Shown here in pieces: positions 34,107 through 44,100 of a stretch of DNA of 64,000 bases (positions within the stretch are counted from its first letter, which is position 1; the number at the start of each line of letters is the position of its first letter). The translations under genes and the position numbers were made by a program. This stretch comes from an uncultured bacterium (GTDB taxonomy: Bacteria; CSSED10-310; CALFER01): NCBI GenBank assembly GCA_937951895.1, contig CALFER010000034.1, positions 62,001-126,000 on the forward strand, read 5' to 3'. The notes below the pieces were generated by a model. It had not been told where the DNA came from, searched no databases, and saw only the letters and a list, made by a program, of their open reading frames with translations.

Positions 34107-35681
34107 TCAGGGGGATTTAAGGGTCGCGAGGATGGTTTTCTTCCGTGAAGGGGTCCACGAGTCGCCGTCGTTCGAGGGATCGAATCGCAGCAGGTGCAAC
34201 ACTGCTCCTGTCTCATGATGCGATTCGATCGGATCGGCTCCCGACGCGGAGAGAATCAGCCGGTCTTCGCCCTTCCGCGAGTAACCGAACAGCATCCAGA
34301 CACGCTGGTGTCGCTTCATTTCCCTGACATCGATTCCAAGATTCGAACGATCGGGTTTTTCGGGACTTCCGATTTGAATCCTGCCGAGTAATTCCGGATC
34401 GTTCCGAAGATAATACCGGACAACATGCATCGCGCTCCTGTGGATATAGAGATGGTCACCCGGGGAGCGATGGAAGGCGCAATAGTCGAGCAGGGGTCGA
34501 ATTTCCTCTTTGACAATCGGCGAATGGAGATACGGCAGGCCGGACAGGCAGACCGGCGTCACGAGCAATCCCGCCACGAGAAGGAACCCGAAGGTTGATC
34601 TTATGATCGGAATGCGTTCCGCTCCCTTGACCGCGAGCAGGATGCTGAGGGGGATCAGGAAAATACTCAAGCGTCCGCATATCGGATATATATGAAGCAT
34701 CGATGCAATACCGGACAGAACAAGTACAACCGTGATGAGAATGACAGGCCATACACGTGTACGCAGGCCGGTGACAATCGAGACAAGTGCGAGGCCAACG
34801 GGAATTACCTGCGATCCATGAGCAAATCCCATATAGGAAAAGAACTCGAACGGCGCCTTTATCCAGGTCGAGATCGCGGTGAGATGAGTCGGCAATGGCA
34901 GAAAGACGCCGCTCCAGTAGCTGGCAAGATAGTTGTCGCTGGATATCGACGTCAGAAAGCAGCGGAAGTTGATCGCGAACGCGATTCCCCATACGCCGCC
35001 GGCACATAGAATCGATGCCCGGGAATGATGGGTGCGATCGTGCAATTTCATTGCGAGTAGGACCAGGAATGACGCGGTGATTACGAAGATCGAGGTATGC
35101 GACAGAAACAGGAAAAAACTGCCGGCAATGACCGGAACGACGAGCGTCCCGGCTTTCGAACGATCATCGTGGAACGATCGCGTGAACATATAGAACAAAC
35201 CCACGGATACAACCGCATCGGTCGAATATTGCTTGAGTTCCTGCGCGAAGTACACCATTGGCTTCGAGAATGCGAATACGAAGACGGCGACCGGGACGAG
35301 CGTTCGATCCAGCAGGATGCGGGCGGCCAGGAAAAACATTCCGAGCGCTGCTATCGATGAAAGCAGCGGCACCAATCGCAGAATCGGTTCCCCTCCTCCG
35401 AAAAGGGATGTGAGAAAATCGACGATCAGCAGGAAAAGCACCGGAGATGCCTGGTGGTAGTTCAAAGGGAGCAGGAGTTCGGAGGGATTCCGTTCGAGAA
35501 TGTTCCAGGCGAGCATGGCCTCATCGGTCCAAAGGCTTCGATTGGTGAGATACTGGATGAGGCGGATCGCGATGCCGGCGATCAGGATGAGAATGGTGAT
35601 GTACCAATCGAGACGACTGCGCGTAATGGACCTGGAAGAATCTGCCCGATCCCTTGCGTTCCGTGCCTGACTGCCGCTCAT
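34107..35681 (-). CDS. GT39/ArnT-like membrane glycosyltransferase
   Basis: A 524-residue protein with about eleven membrane helices after a short basic N-terminus. The first loop has the catalytic-type 'NRSLWTDEAMLAWNIL' (Asp-Glu pair) seen in GT39 and ArnT proteins, which move sugars from polyprenyl carriers on the outer face of the inner membrane. The C-terminal 130 residues form a soluble domain. Convergent with hutU. AGGGG lies about 10 bases before the ATG. Confidence 0.78.
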   Translation of the reverse strand: MSGSQARNARDRADSSRSITRSRLDWYITILILIAGIAIRLIQYLTNRSLWTDEAMLAWNILERNPSELLLPLNYHQASPVLFLLIVDFLTSLFGGGEPILRLVPLLSSIAALGMFFLAARILLDRTLVPVAVFVFAFSKPMVYFAQELKQYSTDAVVSVGLFYMFTRSFHDDRSKAGTLVVPVIAGSFFLFLSHTSIFVITASFLVLLAMKLHDRTHHSRASILCAGGVWGIAFAINFRCFLTSISSDNYLASYWSGVFLPLPTHLTAISTWIKAPFEFFSYMGFAHGSQVIPVGLALVSIVTGLRTRVWPVILITVVLVLSGIASMLHIYPICGRLSIFLIPLSILLAVKGAERIPIIRSTFGFLLVAGLLVTPVCLSGLPYLHSPIVKEEIRPLLDYCAFHRSPGDHLYIHRSAMHVVRYYLRNDPELLGRIQIGSPEKPDRSNLGIDVREMKRHQRVWMLFGYSRKGEDRLILSASGADPIESHHETGAVLHLLRFDPSNDGDSWTPSRKKTILATLKSP

Positions 35682-36109
35682 TTCTCAATTCCCCTCCACA
35701 TCACTCACGTCAGGTCGATGATCAACGCCTTTAGGCTGCTCGTTATTGGCGTTGTTGTACCAAAGGAGACAATTTCCTCCCATTCCCATCATAATTTTTT
35801 CCGGTCAATACTCGTCTGAATCTCATAGGGTGACCGACTCGGGGAAGCAGTTCCTCGGTATCTTGTCCGGTCGTGATCGTACTTTGTGGCACCGCGCCAC
35901 AGGGGATCGTGTTCGGCTGACGTATGACATGGCTGGGCTGATACACCTGCAATTGTTTTCTTTCGTCTCGTTCGGTCTGAAACCGGAGGTCCGACCGGGT
36001 GTTGAAATCGGGGACGGGTGCGGGAACGGGCAAGGGGATGTGTGGATGCAGCGATAGAATCTCGGGAATGCGGTTGACCCGGCTCGGGTGATCATGGTAC
36101 TGGATTGCG
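35682..36109. other. Intergenic region between two divergent glycosyltransferases
   Basis: This 428-base gap has no convincing gene. A small hairpin (TGTGGC 35885-35890 with GCCACA 35896-35901) has no T run. A weak promoter-like pair, TTGACC (36074-36079) and TACTGG (36098-36103), ends 6 bases before the ATG at 36110, a spacing seen at other possible leaderless genes here. Confidence 0.4.
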
Positions 36110-37531
36110 ATGAATCTCAAACGCATTGTCTCGGCTTCCATCATCCTGATTCCAGGGCTCGTGCTATGCGTTTACCTGATGACCTTGCGCGAGGGTCATC
36201 CCTGGGGAGATGATTTCGCGATGTACATCCTGCACGCAAAAAGCATTCTCGAAGGCCGGCCCTACTCGGATATCGGATTCATCCCGAATCCTGCCGCGAT
36301 CATCGCCCCGCGCGCCTATCCGCCCCTGTTTCCGCTGATGATGACACCGGTTATCGCGTGGGCCGGAATCAATCTCGACGCCCTGAAACTCATGATCGCC
36401 CTTCTGCTGGCACTCACCATCGCGCTATTCGATGTCGCGTTCCGCGATCACCTCAACATCGCAGACCGTGTCATCTGGATCGGTCTTTTTGCTTTTAATC
36501 CAGTCATCATGACGTATAAAGATCTGATTCTGTCCGACGTCCCCTTTTTGGCACTGGTCGCTCTTTTCATCCGTCTGACCCGTCTGAATGTCGACAGGAT
36601 GCGGGATACCGGGTTTCAGTTTTGCCGACTGGCCCTCATCGGACTCGTGATCACAGCGGCTGCCCTGACACGGAGGGTCGGTATCGTATTGCTGCCCTGC
36701 CTGCTGACCGCTCTCTGGCTCGATACCCGTTCCCACCCCGGTCGTCACCCGGTCCTGGTCCGGATGCTGACCGTGGGAGGACTTGGAGCGTTCGCCGGCT
36801 TCCTGATTCTCTTCCCGCCTGCATTTTTTACCTCTGCGCCCGATCGGATTTTCGCGAACATCATCGCGTATCTGCAAACCGCAGGCATCCTGATGAGCAA
36901 CGGACGCTGGCTGATTCCGAGCGTTCTTCTGTATCTCATCGCAGCCGTGTTGATTCTGATCGGTTTTATCAGCCGGTTGCGCACCGGGATCTCCATGATC
37001 GAAATCACGCCTGTTGCTCTGTTACTCCCGCTATTGTTCTGGGATCGGAGCCGGACCGTCCGTTACCTGCTCCCGATCGTTCCCTTTCTGTTCTTCCACC
37101 TGTGCATCGGAATGAAATGCATGGCGCAACACCGTATCGGAAGCATCATGCGTCTTGTTGTCATCGCGCTGATCGCGGGGACGTACGCTGTCAAACTGAC
37201 CCGCCCCGACGCGCCGGACCCGGGAGTCGAATCTCGAACGGCGAAGGAAGTGATCGCCTTCATCCGGTCCAACACTGCCCCGGATGACGTGCTGATCAGC
37301 GCGAAGCCGCGCGCATTCGCTCTCTTTACGGGCAGGGCCGCGTCGAATCCGCATCGCACGAATGAACCGGACGCACTTCGCCGCTACATGACCTCGATTC
37401 ATGCCCGCTATGCCGTGGCCGGCCGGTTTCCGGACGACGACCTGATATGGGGTCTCGTGCGAAGCGCCCCCGACCGTTTCCGCACTGTTTTTTCAAATGA
37501 GGAGTTCACGGTCTATCAATTGGAAGAATGA
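36110..37531 (+). CDS. GT39-like membrane glycosyltransferase
   Basis: A 473-residue multi-pass membrane protein. The first loop 'GHPWGDDFAMYILHAKSIL' carries an Asp-Asp pair in the position of the catalytic acid of GT39-type enzymes, and 'RTVRYLLPIVPFLFF' matches the R-Y-L-x-P-x-x-P block. The last 100 residues are soluble. It probably attaches a lipid-linked sugar to an envelope acceptor. No ribosome site precedes the ATG. Confidence 0.72.
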   Translation: MNLKRIVSASIILIPGLVLCVYLMTLREGHPWGDDFAMYILHAKSILEGRPYSDIGFIPNPAAIIAPRAYPPLFPLMMTPVIAWAGINLDALKLMIALLLALTIALFDVAFRDHLNIADRVIWIGLFAFNPVIMTYKDLILSDVPFLALVALFIRLTRLNVDRMRDTGFQFCRLALIGLVITAAALTRRVGIVLLPCLLTALWLDTRSHPGRHPVLVRMLTVGGLGAFAGFLILFPPAFFTSAPDRIFANIIAYLQTAGILMSNGRWLIPSVLLYLIAAVLILIGFISRLRTGISMIEITPVALLLPLLFWDRSRTVRYLLPIVPFLFFHLCIGMKCMAQHRIGSIMRLVVIALIAGTYAVKLTRPDAPDPGVESRTAKEVIAFIRSNTAPDDVLISAKPRAFALFTGRAASNPHRTNEPDALRRYMTSIHARYAVAGRFPDDDLIWGLVRSAPDRFRTVFSNEEFTVYQLEE

Positions 37532-37546
37532 GCCATCGCATTTGGT

Positions 37547-37575
37547 TTCACACCTCGGACCGCTTCTGATATGAT
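37547..37575 (+). promoter_or_regulatory. Extended -10 promoter of the FGE-fold protein gene
   Basis: TTCACA (37547-37552) and TATGAT (37570-37575) are 17 bases apart, and TGA directly precedes the -10 box. It leaves a leader of about 35 bases holding the GGAGG ribosome site before the ATG at 37616. Confidence 0.65.
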
Positions 37576-37615
37576 CACGTAAACGCATCGGATCGACCCG
37601 TCGGAGGACAGAGCC

Positions 37616-39022
37616 ATGTTGAAGCGCGCATTCGTCATTGCAGCCGTGATCGCTTCGTGTTGTTCGTTAAAGACTACAGCGCAATCCTTGCAGATCGAAC
37701 TGGAGATGCCCGGAACGCTGTTCGGTCCGGGATCGCCGTGCTTTTTGAATCTTCTGATCGAAAATCCAGCGGAACCGTTATCCGAAGCGTCCATCTTTGT
37801 GGCACTGACGGTCGGAACGGGCCAGTTCTGGTTTTTTCCGGGATGGGTTCAATATCCGCCCGACATCGACATGGAGGTGCGGGACATCCCGGGACATACG
37901 TCCTCGCACATCGAGATCCTTCCGGAGTTTCTCTGGCCATCGGGCACCGGGGCGTTTTCCGGAGCGCAGTTCATCGCCGCCATCGTTTACAACGGGACTC
38001 TCGCGAGCAATCTCGCGGAGATCACGTTCGGCTGGAGCGAAACCCCTCAACCGACAGTCACGCCGACCCCCGGAACCTCGGCGACCGCGACGCCTCCGCA
38101 ACCGACGGCGACGTCATCGGTACCGACTGCGACACCCGGACCTCACCATCCGGGCGATCTGCTCGCGACGGATCCGATTGCGGGACCGATGCGGTACATA
38201 CCGGCGGAGGAGTTGACCGGTTTTTTCCAGGGATCACCTGACGATGAGCCCTGCAGGGATCTCGATGAGGCCCGCTTTGTGCATTTTCTGACCCGCCCGA
38301 TCGCCATGATGGAAACGGAAGTCACGCGGCAGATGTGGATGGATCTGCGGGCTGTCGATGCGACGCTTCCCGCCGACCCGAGCGCGCTCGAGCAGAGCCC
38401 CGCGATGGCCTGTCCCGTGCAGAATCTCGACTGGCATGAAGCCGTTTTGTTTGCGAATCTGTTATCGTTGCACAATGGTTTCGATCGGATCTATTTCAAG
38501 GATGAGGAGTTGACGGCCCCGGTTACGGCGACGAATTACACGACGGGTGATTTTTACATGGATTGGGATGCAGGAGGCTATCGGCTGCCGACGGAGGGCG
38601 AGTGGGAGCATGCGGCGAGAGCCGGGACGACGGGGGTGTTTTCGTGTGAGGAGCCCGCGTACAATGCCGGGAACTGCACGTTATGCGATCCCGGGACGCA
38701 TCCTGTTCTGGAGTCCTATTGCGTGTATTGCGCCAATGATATGGCCATGACCGCCGAAGTGGGGAGCAAGTGGGCGAACCCCTGGAATTTGAGGGACATG
38801 CACGGGAATGTGTGGGAGTGGTGCTGGGACTGGTATGGCGAGGGTTATCCGGCGGGTCCGGTGACGGATTACGCGGGGCCGACGGAGGGCAGCTGGCGAT
38901 GCCGGCGCGGTGGCAGTTGGAATTTCGATGCGCATTACAGCCGGGGTGCGAATCGGGGAGCCAGCACGCCGAGTTATCGGTTTAATTATCTCGGTGTGCG
39001 GTTAGTCCGAACATTGGAATAA
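37616..39022 (+). CDS. Secreted FGE-fold (sulfatase-modifying factor-like) protein with shared domain and TP linker
   Basis: A 468-residue exported protein. After a signal peptide (about 1-22) comes a beta-domain of about 115 residues ('VGTGQFWFFPGW', 'FLWPSGTGAFSG', ending 'ITFGW') that is also found in two other proteins of this window. Then a Thr/Pro-rich linker (about 141-178) and an FGE/SUMF1 fold (about 185-466) with 'ETEVTRQMW', 'YRLPTEGEWEHAARAG', 'DMHGNVWEWCWDWYG' and 'RRGGSWNF'. The catalytic Cys pair of true formylglycine-generating enzymes, expected after RGGSW, is missing, so it is unlikely to oxidise sulfatase Cys; binding or a different chemistry is more likely. GGAGG precedes the ATG. 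Confidence 0.85.
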   Translation: MLKRAFVIAAVIASCCSLKTTAQSLQIELEMPGTLFGPGSPCFLNLLIENPAEPLSEASIFVALTVGTGQFWFFPGWVQYPPDIDMEVRDIPGHTSSHIEILPEFLWPSGTGAFSGAQFIAAIVYNGTLASNLAEITFGWSETPQPTVTPTPGTSATATPPQPTATSSVPTATPGPHHPGDLLATDPIAGPMRYIPAEELTGFFQGSPDDEPCRDLDEARFVHFLTRPIAMMETEVTRQMWMDLRAVDATLPADPSALEQSPAMACPVQNLDWHEAVLFANLLSLHNGFDRIYFKDEELTAPVTATNYTTGDFYMDWDAGGYRLPTEGEWEHAARAGTTGVFSCEEPAYNAGNCTLCDPGTHPVLESYCVYCANDMAMTAEVGSKWANPWNLRDMHGNVWEWCWDWYGEGYPAGPVTDYAGPTEGSWRCRRGGSWNFDAHYSRGANRGASTPSYRFNYLGVRLVRTLE

Positions 39023-39067
39023 GCGAGTTGCGATGCTCGTGTCGTCCGTTCCTTGCGGTAAAAACAA

Positions 39068-39196
39068 ATAAGGGGACACCTTACTTATTTCGGTTTTTGT
39101 ATGAAGTTTTGAGTTTTCAGTTTTAGACGCCTTTGTTTAAGGGGAATTAGATTTCTGGCTGGAGTTCGGGTTGAATTGAGTATGGTGTCCCCTTAT
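39068..39196. repeat. Small inverted-repeat element (MITE/REP-like)
   Basis: The left end ATAAGGGGACACCTTA (39068-39083) and the reverse complement of the right end (39181-39196, ATAAGGGGACACCATA) match at 15 of 16 bases. They enclose about 97 AT-rich bases with no coding capacity. A third copy of the end lies at 16127. It fits a non-autonomous element or REP pair mobilised by a Y1-type transposase encoded elsewhere. The rest of the 39023-39313 gap holds only the next gene's promoter. Confidence 0.6.
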
Positions 39197-39277
39197 ATTG
39201 GTACAGCGATAATTCAGATATCCCGACTTGCGCACCACGAGCACCCTTGTTCACGTATCGATCCCCCCCCTTCTCTC

Positions 39278-39306
39278 TCGACAATCATCCCCTGACCCGC
39301 TAGCCT
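39278..39306 (+). promoter_or_regulatory. Candidate promoter for a leaderless pseudouridine synthase mRNA
   Basis: TCGACA (39278-39283) and TAGCCT (39301-39306) are 17 bases apart, and the -10 box ends 7 bases before the ATG at 39314. There is no ribosome site, so a leaderless message is suggested. The -10 box is weak. Confidence 0.35.
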
Positions 39307-39313
39307 TCTCACT

Positions 39314-40000
39314 ATGACCGCACCGACCATCCTCTTCGAAAACCCCCGCATCCTCATCGTCGATAAACCCGCCGGCATGATCGTCCACGGCTCTCGCCAC
39401 GACCCCGATACCCTCCTCGAATGCGTCCGCTCGGATCTCACTCGCCGCGGCTCCCCCCCGCCCTTCCTCACCCCCTCGAATCGCCTCGATCGCAATACCC
39501 GCGGCCCCGTCATCTTCGCCAAAGACCCCGCAACCGCATCGGCCCTTGTCACCCTCTTCAAACAGGGCCGGATCGACAAAACCTACCGCGCCCGGCTCAT
39601 CGGCTCACTCCCCGGACCGCTTTTCATCGAAGCACTGATCGAACGAGGCTCGCACCGGCGGGTCCGCGTCTCCATCATTCGAACCACACCCGAATTCCCG
39701 GAAAAAGCCGCCTGGTTCAATGCAAACCGCACCTCGACAACGATCTCCGCCACCTGGATCCGGCCGATCGACTACCGGAACGAGGAAACGCTTGCCGAAA
39801 TCGATCTGTGGACCGGCCGCCACCACCAGATCCGCGCAGTCTGCGAAGCAATCGGCCACCCGATCTTCGGCGACCGTCGCTACAACCGTGTCAAAGGTCT
39901 GAAACGCCTGAAAAATTCACGTGAGGGGTTCTCGATTCACGACCTGACCTGTATCACACTGCGGATACCGGATTGGGGAATCGAGGTTCATTCGGGCTAG
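39314..40000 (+). CDS. RluA-family RNA pseudouridine synthase
   Basis: A 228-residue catalytic-domain-only pseudouridine synthase. It has the N-terminal 'ILIVDKPAGMIVH', the active-site 'NRLDRNTRGPVIFAK' with the catalytic Asp, 'KTYRARLIG', and the C-terminal 'WTGRHHQIRAVCEAIGHPIFGD'. The usual HRLDxxTSG is NRLDRNTRG here. There is no S4 domain. It isomerises uridine in rRNA or tRNA; target unknown. Its stop TAG shares the palindrome CTAG with the convergent gene's stop. Confidence 0.92.
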   Translation: MTAPTILFENPRILIVDKPAGMIVHGSRHDPDTLLECVRSDLTRRGSPPPFLTPSNRLDRNTRGPVIFAKDPATASALVTLFKQGRIDKTYRARLIGSLPGPLFIEALIERGSHRRVRVSIIRTTPEFPEKAAWFNANRTSTTISATWIRPIDYRNEETLAEIDLWTGRHHQIRAVCEAIGHPIFGDRRYNRVKGLKRLKNSREGFSIHDLTCITLRIPDWGIEVHSG

Positions 40001-41031
40001 GCACCCCAGCCGAATTCCACGTGATCGACATTGCCTATCAACGTCATCCCCTCGTCCAGCATGGCGGTCCAGAAGAAAACGCCCTGCGTGGACGGCGGAA
40101 CTTCCTCATCCGGCCACGGGAAATCCAGAATCACGTAGGTGAGCGGCGTCGTCCCGCCCGCATTGAGTGTGATCGGCTCCCATGAAAGTGTCTGGTTCCA
40201 GCGTCGCCAGTGATCCGAACCAAAGAAAAAATTGCCGTAGACATCCAGAAGCACGAACAGACGGAGATCGATCGTCTGCTGCAAGGTGTATCGGATCTCG
40301 AGATCGAGGAAGAAGTGATCCTGCGGATGAAAGAAGTCCTGATTGATACGCAGATCCAACGCCACACCATCGCCTCCCGGTGTCGCTGTCGGAGTCACCC
40401 ACGGCGTCGGCGTGACAGTCGGAGTCGGCACCTGCACGGTCGCCGTCGGGGTCGGGGGAGGGGTCGGCGTCGCGGGATTCGGAGTGTTGGTCGGATCCGG
40501 AGTCGCGCTCGGTGTCATCGGGGGCGTCGAGGTCGGCGTCACGGTCGGCGTCGCCGTATGCGGCCCCGCATAAAAACTGAACGCACCGGCCTGCGCCGTC
40601 GACTCGAAGATCGTCGTCGAAGACGAATAATCCGTTCCATACACATACGTGGTGTCATACCCGGTCGCAATCACCCGGAAATAATACTCGATGATGGGCC
40701 CCTGCGGCACAAAGAGATCACAGGTGTAGTAATCGTTCGCTCCGGACACATCATAGTAAGCCATCGCGATCGACGTGAAGGTCGTGGATCCCTGATTCCG
40801 ATAAAAAAATGTCACCGTGTGCGCGGCACCCGGCGGAGACATGGCCAGATATAACGACACCGTCCCGGCGATCTCGGGCAGAAACGGATCCCGCATCGTG
40901 AAACTGAATGGAGTGACCAGAGACGGGACATGAAATGACGGGATGATGGCCCGCTCGCCAGCCACTGCGGGCCCCTGCATGACCAGCAGCAGGATCGACA
41001 GGATGAGAACCGTTTTGATCTGAACCCGCAT
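39997..41031 (-). CDS. Secreted TP-linker protein with C-terminal shared domain
   Basis: A 344-residue exported protein. It has a signal peptide (ILSILLLVMQGPAVA), a beta-rich N-domain (about 25-158), a Thr/Pro linker (about 160-218), and a C-terminal domain (about 220-344) that matches the domain in the FGE-fold protein and the C25 protease: 'LFVLLDVYGNFFFG', 'ILDFPWPDE', 'GVFFWTAMLDEGMTLIGN' and a final 'VEFGWG'. No enzyme motif is visible; a surface structural or binding role is inferred. The ATG at 41031 has AGGAGG at 6 bases; the frame extends to a GTG at 41064 with no site. Confidence 0.72.
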   Translation of the reverse strand: MRVQIKTVLILSILLLVMQGPAVAGERAIIPSFHVPSLVTPFSFTMRDPFLPEIAGTVSLYLAMSPPGAAHTVTFFYRNQGSTTFTSIAMAYYDVSGANDYYTCDLFVPQGPIIEYYFRVIATGYDTTYVYGTDYSSSTTIFESTAQAGAFSFYAGPHTATPTVTPTSTPPMTPSATPDPTNTPNPATPTPPPTPTATVQVPTPTVTPTPWVTPTATPGGDGVALDLRINQDFFHPQDHFFLDLEIRYTLQQTIDLRLFVLLDVYGNFFFGSDHWRRWNQTLSWEPITLNAGGTTPLTYVILDFPWPDEEVPPSTQGVFFWTAMLDEGMTLIGNVDHVEFGWGA

Positions 41032-41078
41032 GAGAACCTCCTGACTTACGAAATGTTGGATCACACTCCGTCTACCCC

Positions 41079-41087
41079 ACTATATCA
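41079..41087 (-). promoter_or_regulatory. Extended -10 element for the TP-linker protein gene
   Basis: On the minus strand the sequence TGATATAGT combines TGn with TATAGT, 48 bases before the ATG at 41031. No good -35 box lies 17 bases upstream, as is common for extended -10 promoters. Confidence 0.4.
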
Positions 41088-41172
41088 GCAAGTTCGATGC
41101 CAACGCCATGATCCGCTTGCAATCCCCGGTCATCCGACCCCATCCCTTTCGATCGGATCGAGTCAATTACAT

Positions 41173-44100
41173 TCAATGTAATCTTCGTCCCCCCATCTGG
41201 TGCTTCTTCAGATAGTACGACATGATTCGCGGCGTGATCCCCAGCAACCCCGCCGCCTTCTGCTTCACGCCATCGGCAGCCTCCATGGCACGCTCGATCA
41301 TTACACGCTCCATCCGGTCGATGTTCTCCTTCAGATCGAATCCGTGAATCAGCCCCTCATCCGGAGCCATAACACCCATCGGCGGAACCGGCGCCGAGTC
41401 GATCAGATCCGGGCTCAGAGATGCCTCCGAAATCATCTTACCGGTCTCCAGAATCACGGCGCGCTGAATCACATTCTCCAGTTCCCGGACATTGCCCGGC
41501 CAGTCGTATGCCGCCAGCCTCGCGGTCGCCTCCCGAGTAAACCCCTTGAACACAACCTTCGACTCCTTTCCATACTTCTCCAGAAAATGCTGCGCCAGAC
41601 CCGGGATATCCTCACGGCGATTCCGTAGCGGCGGCAGATCGATCTGAATCACGTTGAGGCGGTAAAACAAATCTTCACGGAACCGGCCCTCTTTCATTTC
41701 CTGCTTCAAATCCTTGTTCGTCGCCGCAATGATGCGCACATCGACTTTCCGGGGTGTCCGCGCCCCGAGTGGAGTGATTTCGCGCTCCTGCAACATCCGG
41801 AGCAATTTCGCCTGAATCGATACATTCATGTCGGCGATCTCGTCTAAAAACAACGTCCCGCCGTCGGCTTTCTGAATCAATCCGATCCGAGCATCGACGC
41901 CGGTCGCCACGCCGCGCTCGATGCCGAACAGTTCGCTCTCGAGCAGATTCTCGGGCAACGTCGAACAGTTGATCCCGATGAAAACCTTGTTTTTCCTCGC
42001 GCTGTTGTAATGAATCGTCCGCGCAGCCATCTCCTTGCCCGTGCCGGTCTCACCGGTAATCAACACCGTCGCCGTGCTCGGAGCCACCCGCTCGATCAAC
42101 GTGAAAATCGCCCGCATGGACTGCGAACTGCCGACGAGCGACCCGAACCGATAGCGTTTCCCGAGTTCCTCTTTCAAACGCAGATTCTCCTCATCCAGAA
42201 TCTGCTTGGTCTCACTCAACTCCTGCCGCTCGCGGACCGCATTGAGCGCAATCGCCGCAATCTCACCAACCGTCTCCACAAGCACACGGTCCGCTTCGTA
42301 AAACAGGCCGCGTTCGAGCAGATTGTCCACATAGATCAGGCCTTCATTGCGGGCCGAACCGTCGTGGGAGGGGATCGGCACACAGAGCACGGATCGGAGC
42401 CCGAGCGACTGAATGCTCTTCTGCTCCCGAAACGCCTCCTCCGCCGCCGCATCGGCACTCAGATACGTCTTTCCGGTCTCCATGACCCGTTCGATGATCG
42501 ATCGCGATGTCTCGAACTGGGGATTCGTGATGTCCTCCTGGTTCAGATTCCGGCTGATGTGGAACCGGAATTCGCCGCTGTCGCTCCGCAGCATTAGAAA
42601 ACCCCGTTCGGCTTCGGTCGCCTCGATAACCTGATCCAGTGCTTCGAGAAGCAGGCGGTCGAGATCCTGGGCGGAGAGCATTTTGCGGATACTGCGGACA
42701 AGAAACCGGATGGGCCCTGTATCGGTGATCTTTTTCATACGTATCGTCCTCCCGCGATCGTCCGGTGTCGGATCCGGAATCTTCGTGTCACGAATCGAAT
42801 TCGCCTGCATCGGTGTCTCCTGGTCGCACTCCGTCCCGGGAATCCCCACCTCGAGGCACGCGGCGGCGGCGCGGGCGAGAAACGAACCCCTGAATTGTTC
42901 CGATGCAAGAACCAGGCGAGCCAGATTGGCGATCACACCCGATGCGGGTTCGGGGTAGCGATTTGGAGCGAGCCGGAAGAACAGGTGCGGAATGGCGGCA
43001 AAGTCGCCCATTTCCTGAATCAATCGCGTGATTTGTCCCGCCAGATCATCGGCACGCGATCGATCCTGATCCCGCACCGCGATCTCACACAACCCGCACA
43101 TGGTTCTGAGTTTCCAGTTGATCATTCCGCATTCATCGAACACACGGAACACGTCCCTGAGATGCGTACGGGCTGCATCCAACCGGTTCAATGCCAGTTC
43201 GATGAACCCGGCCTGGCACACCCCACTGGATTCGAACACCTTGAGATCCAATCCGGCGATGACCCGATTGGACTTTTCGACCACGCGCAGTGCCCGATCC
43301 GGATCTCCCTGCATCTCCAGCATCCGTGCGAGGAGCCGATAGCCGCTCGAGACAATCAAGCGATGTTTGCGGCGCTGGGCGGTACGAAGCGTCGGCCGGA
43401 TCAATCGCTGCGCTTCCTCCAGCCGCCCTCGCTGCAGGCGGGCATCGATCATGTCGAGGTGGCACTGCAAGCCTGAGATTTCATCCCGGGATTCGCGGTA
43501 GATCTGCATGGCCTCCGAGAATCCCGCGTCGGCGGCGCGGGTGTCACCGACCGTCTCGTAGGCCCGCGCCAGATTTCGCAACGCATCGGCGATGCCCTTC
43601 GGAAAGCCGATCCGACGCATGTTCGTCGCGGCCTGTTCAAGCTCGCGTATCGCTCGGAAGGATTCGCCGCGCCCGAGCAAACTGGCGCCCATGTTGATCC
43701 GCACCAGATTTTCGATCATGGGATGCCGCGCCCTGCTCGCGATATCAATCGCCTGCTGCATACTCTGTTCGGCTTCCCGGATGTTCCCCTGATCGAGCAG
43801 ACAGCGACCGATGCTGCCGATGCACGAGGCTTCGTGAACCATCTGCTTCTCACTCCGGAACAGATCGCGCGCCGCAACATAGTGCCGCATGGCGTCGGGG
43901 TATTCACCGAGTTCCAGACAGCAGTCTCCGAGCAACTGATGGGCACGTGCGACACTGTTCGGGTAATTGAGCGACTGGAACAGGTCAAGCGCGACACCGG
44001 CGTGGTCCATAGCCTGACGATAATCGCCGAGACTGAACCGGCAAACGCCCGCCCCCAGACGACAGCGAGCCAGGATCGCCCGGTTACCCGTCGATTCACA

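Noticed and set aside
35746..36057. 103-residue plus-strand frame between two glycosyltransferases
   Set aside because: No ribosome site, no signal or domain, and an overlapping frame on the other strand is equally open.
40210..40854. Arg-rich 214-residue plus-strand frame
   Set aside because: It is the complement of the Thr/Pro linker gene; the Arg and Gly runs come from reading ACC/CCG repeats on the wrong strand.
41166..41182. Palindrome ATTACAT-TCA-ATGTAAT at the end of the kinase-fusion gene
   Set aside because: The stem is AT-rich and has no T run on either strand, so it is a poor terminator; it also overlaps the stop codon and may be chance.
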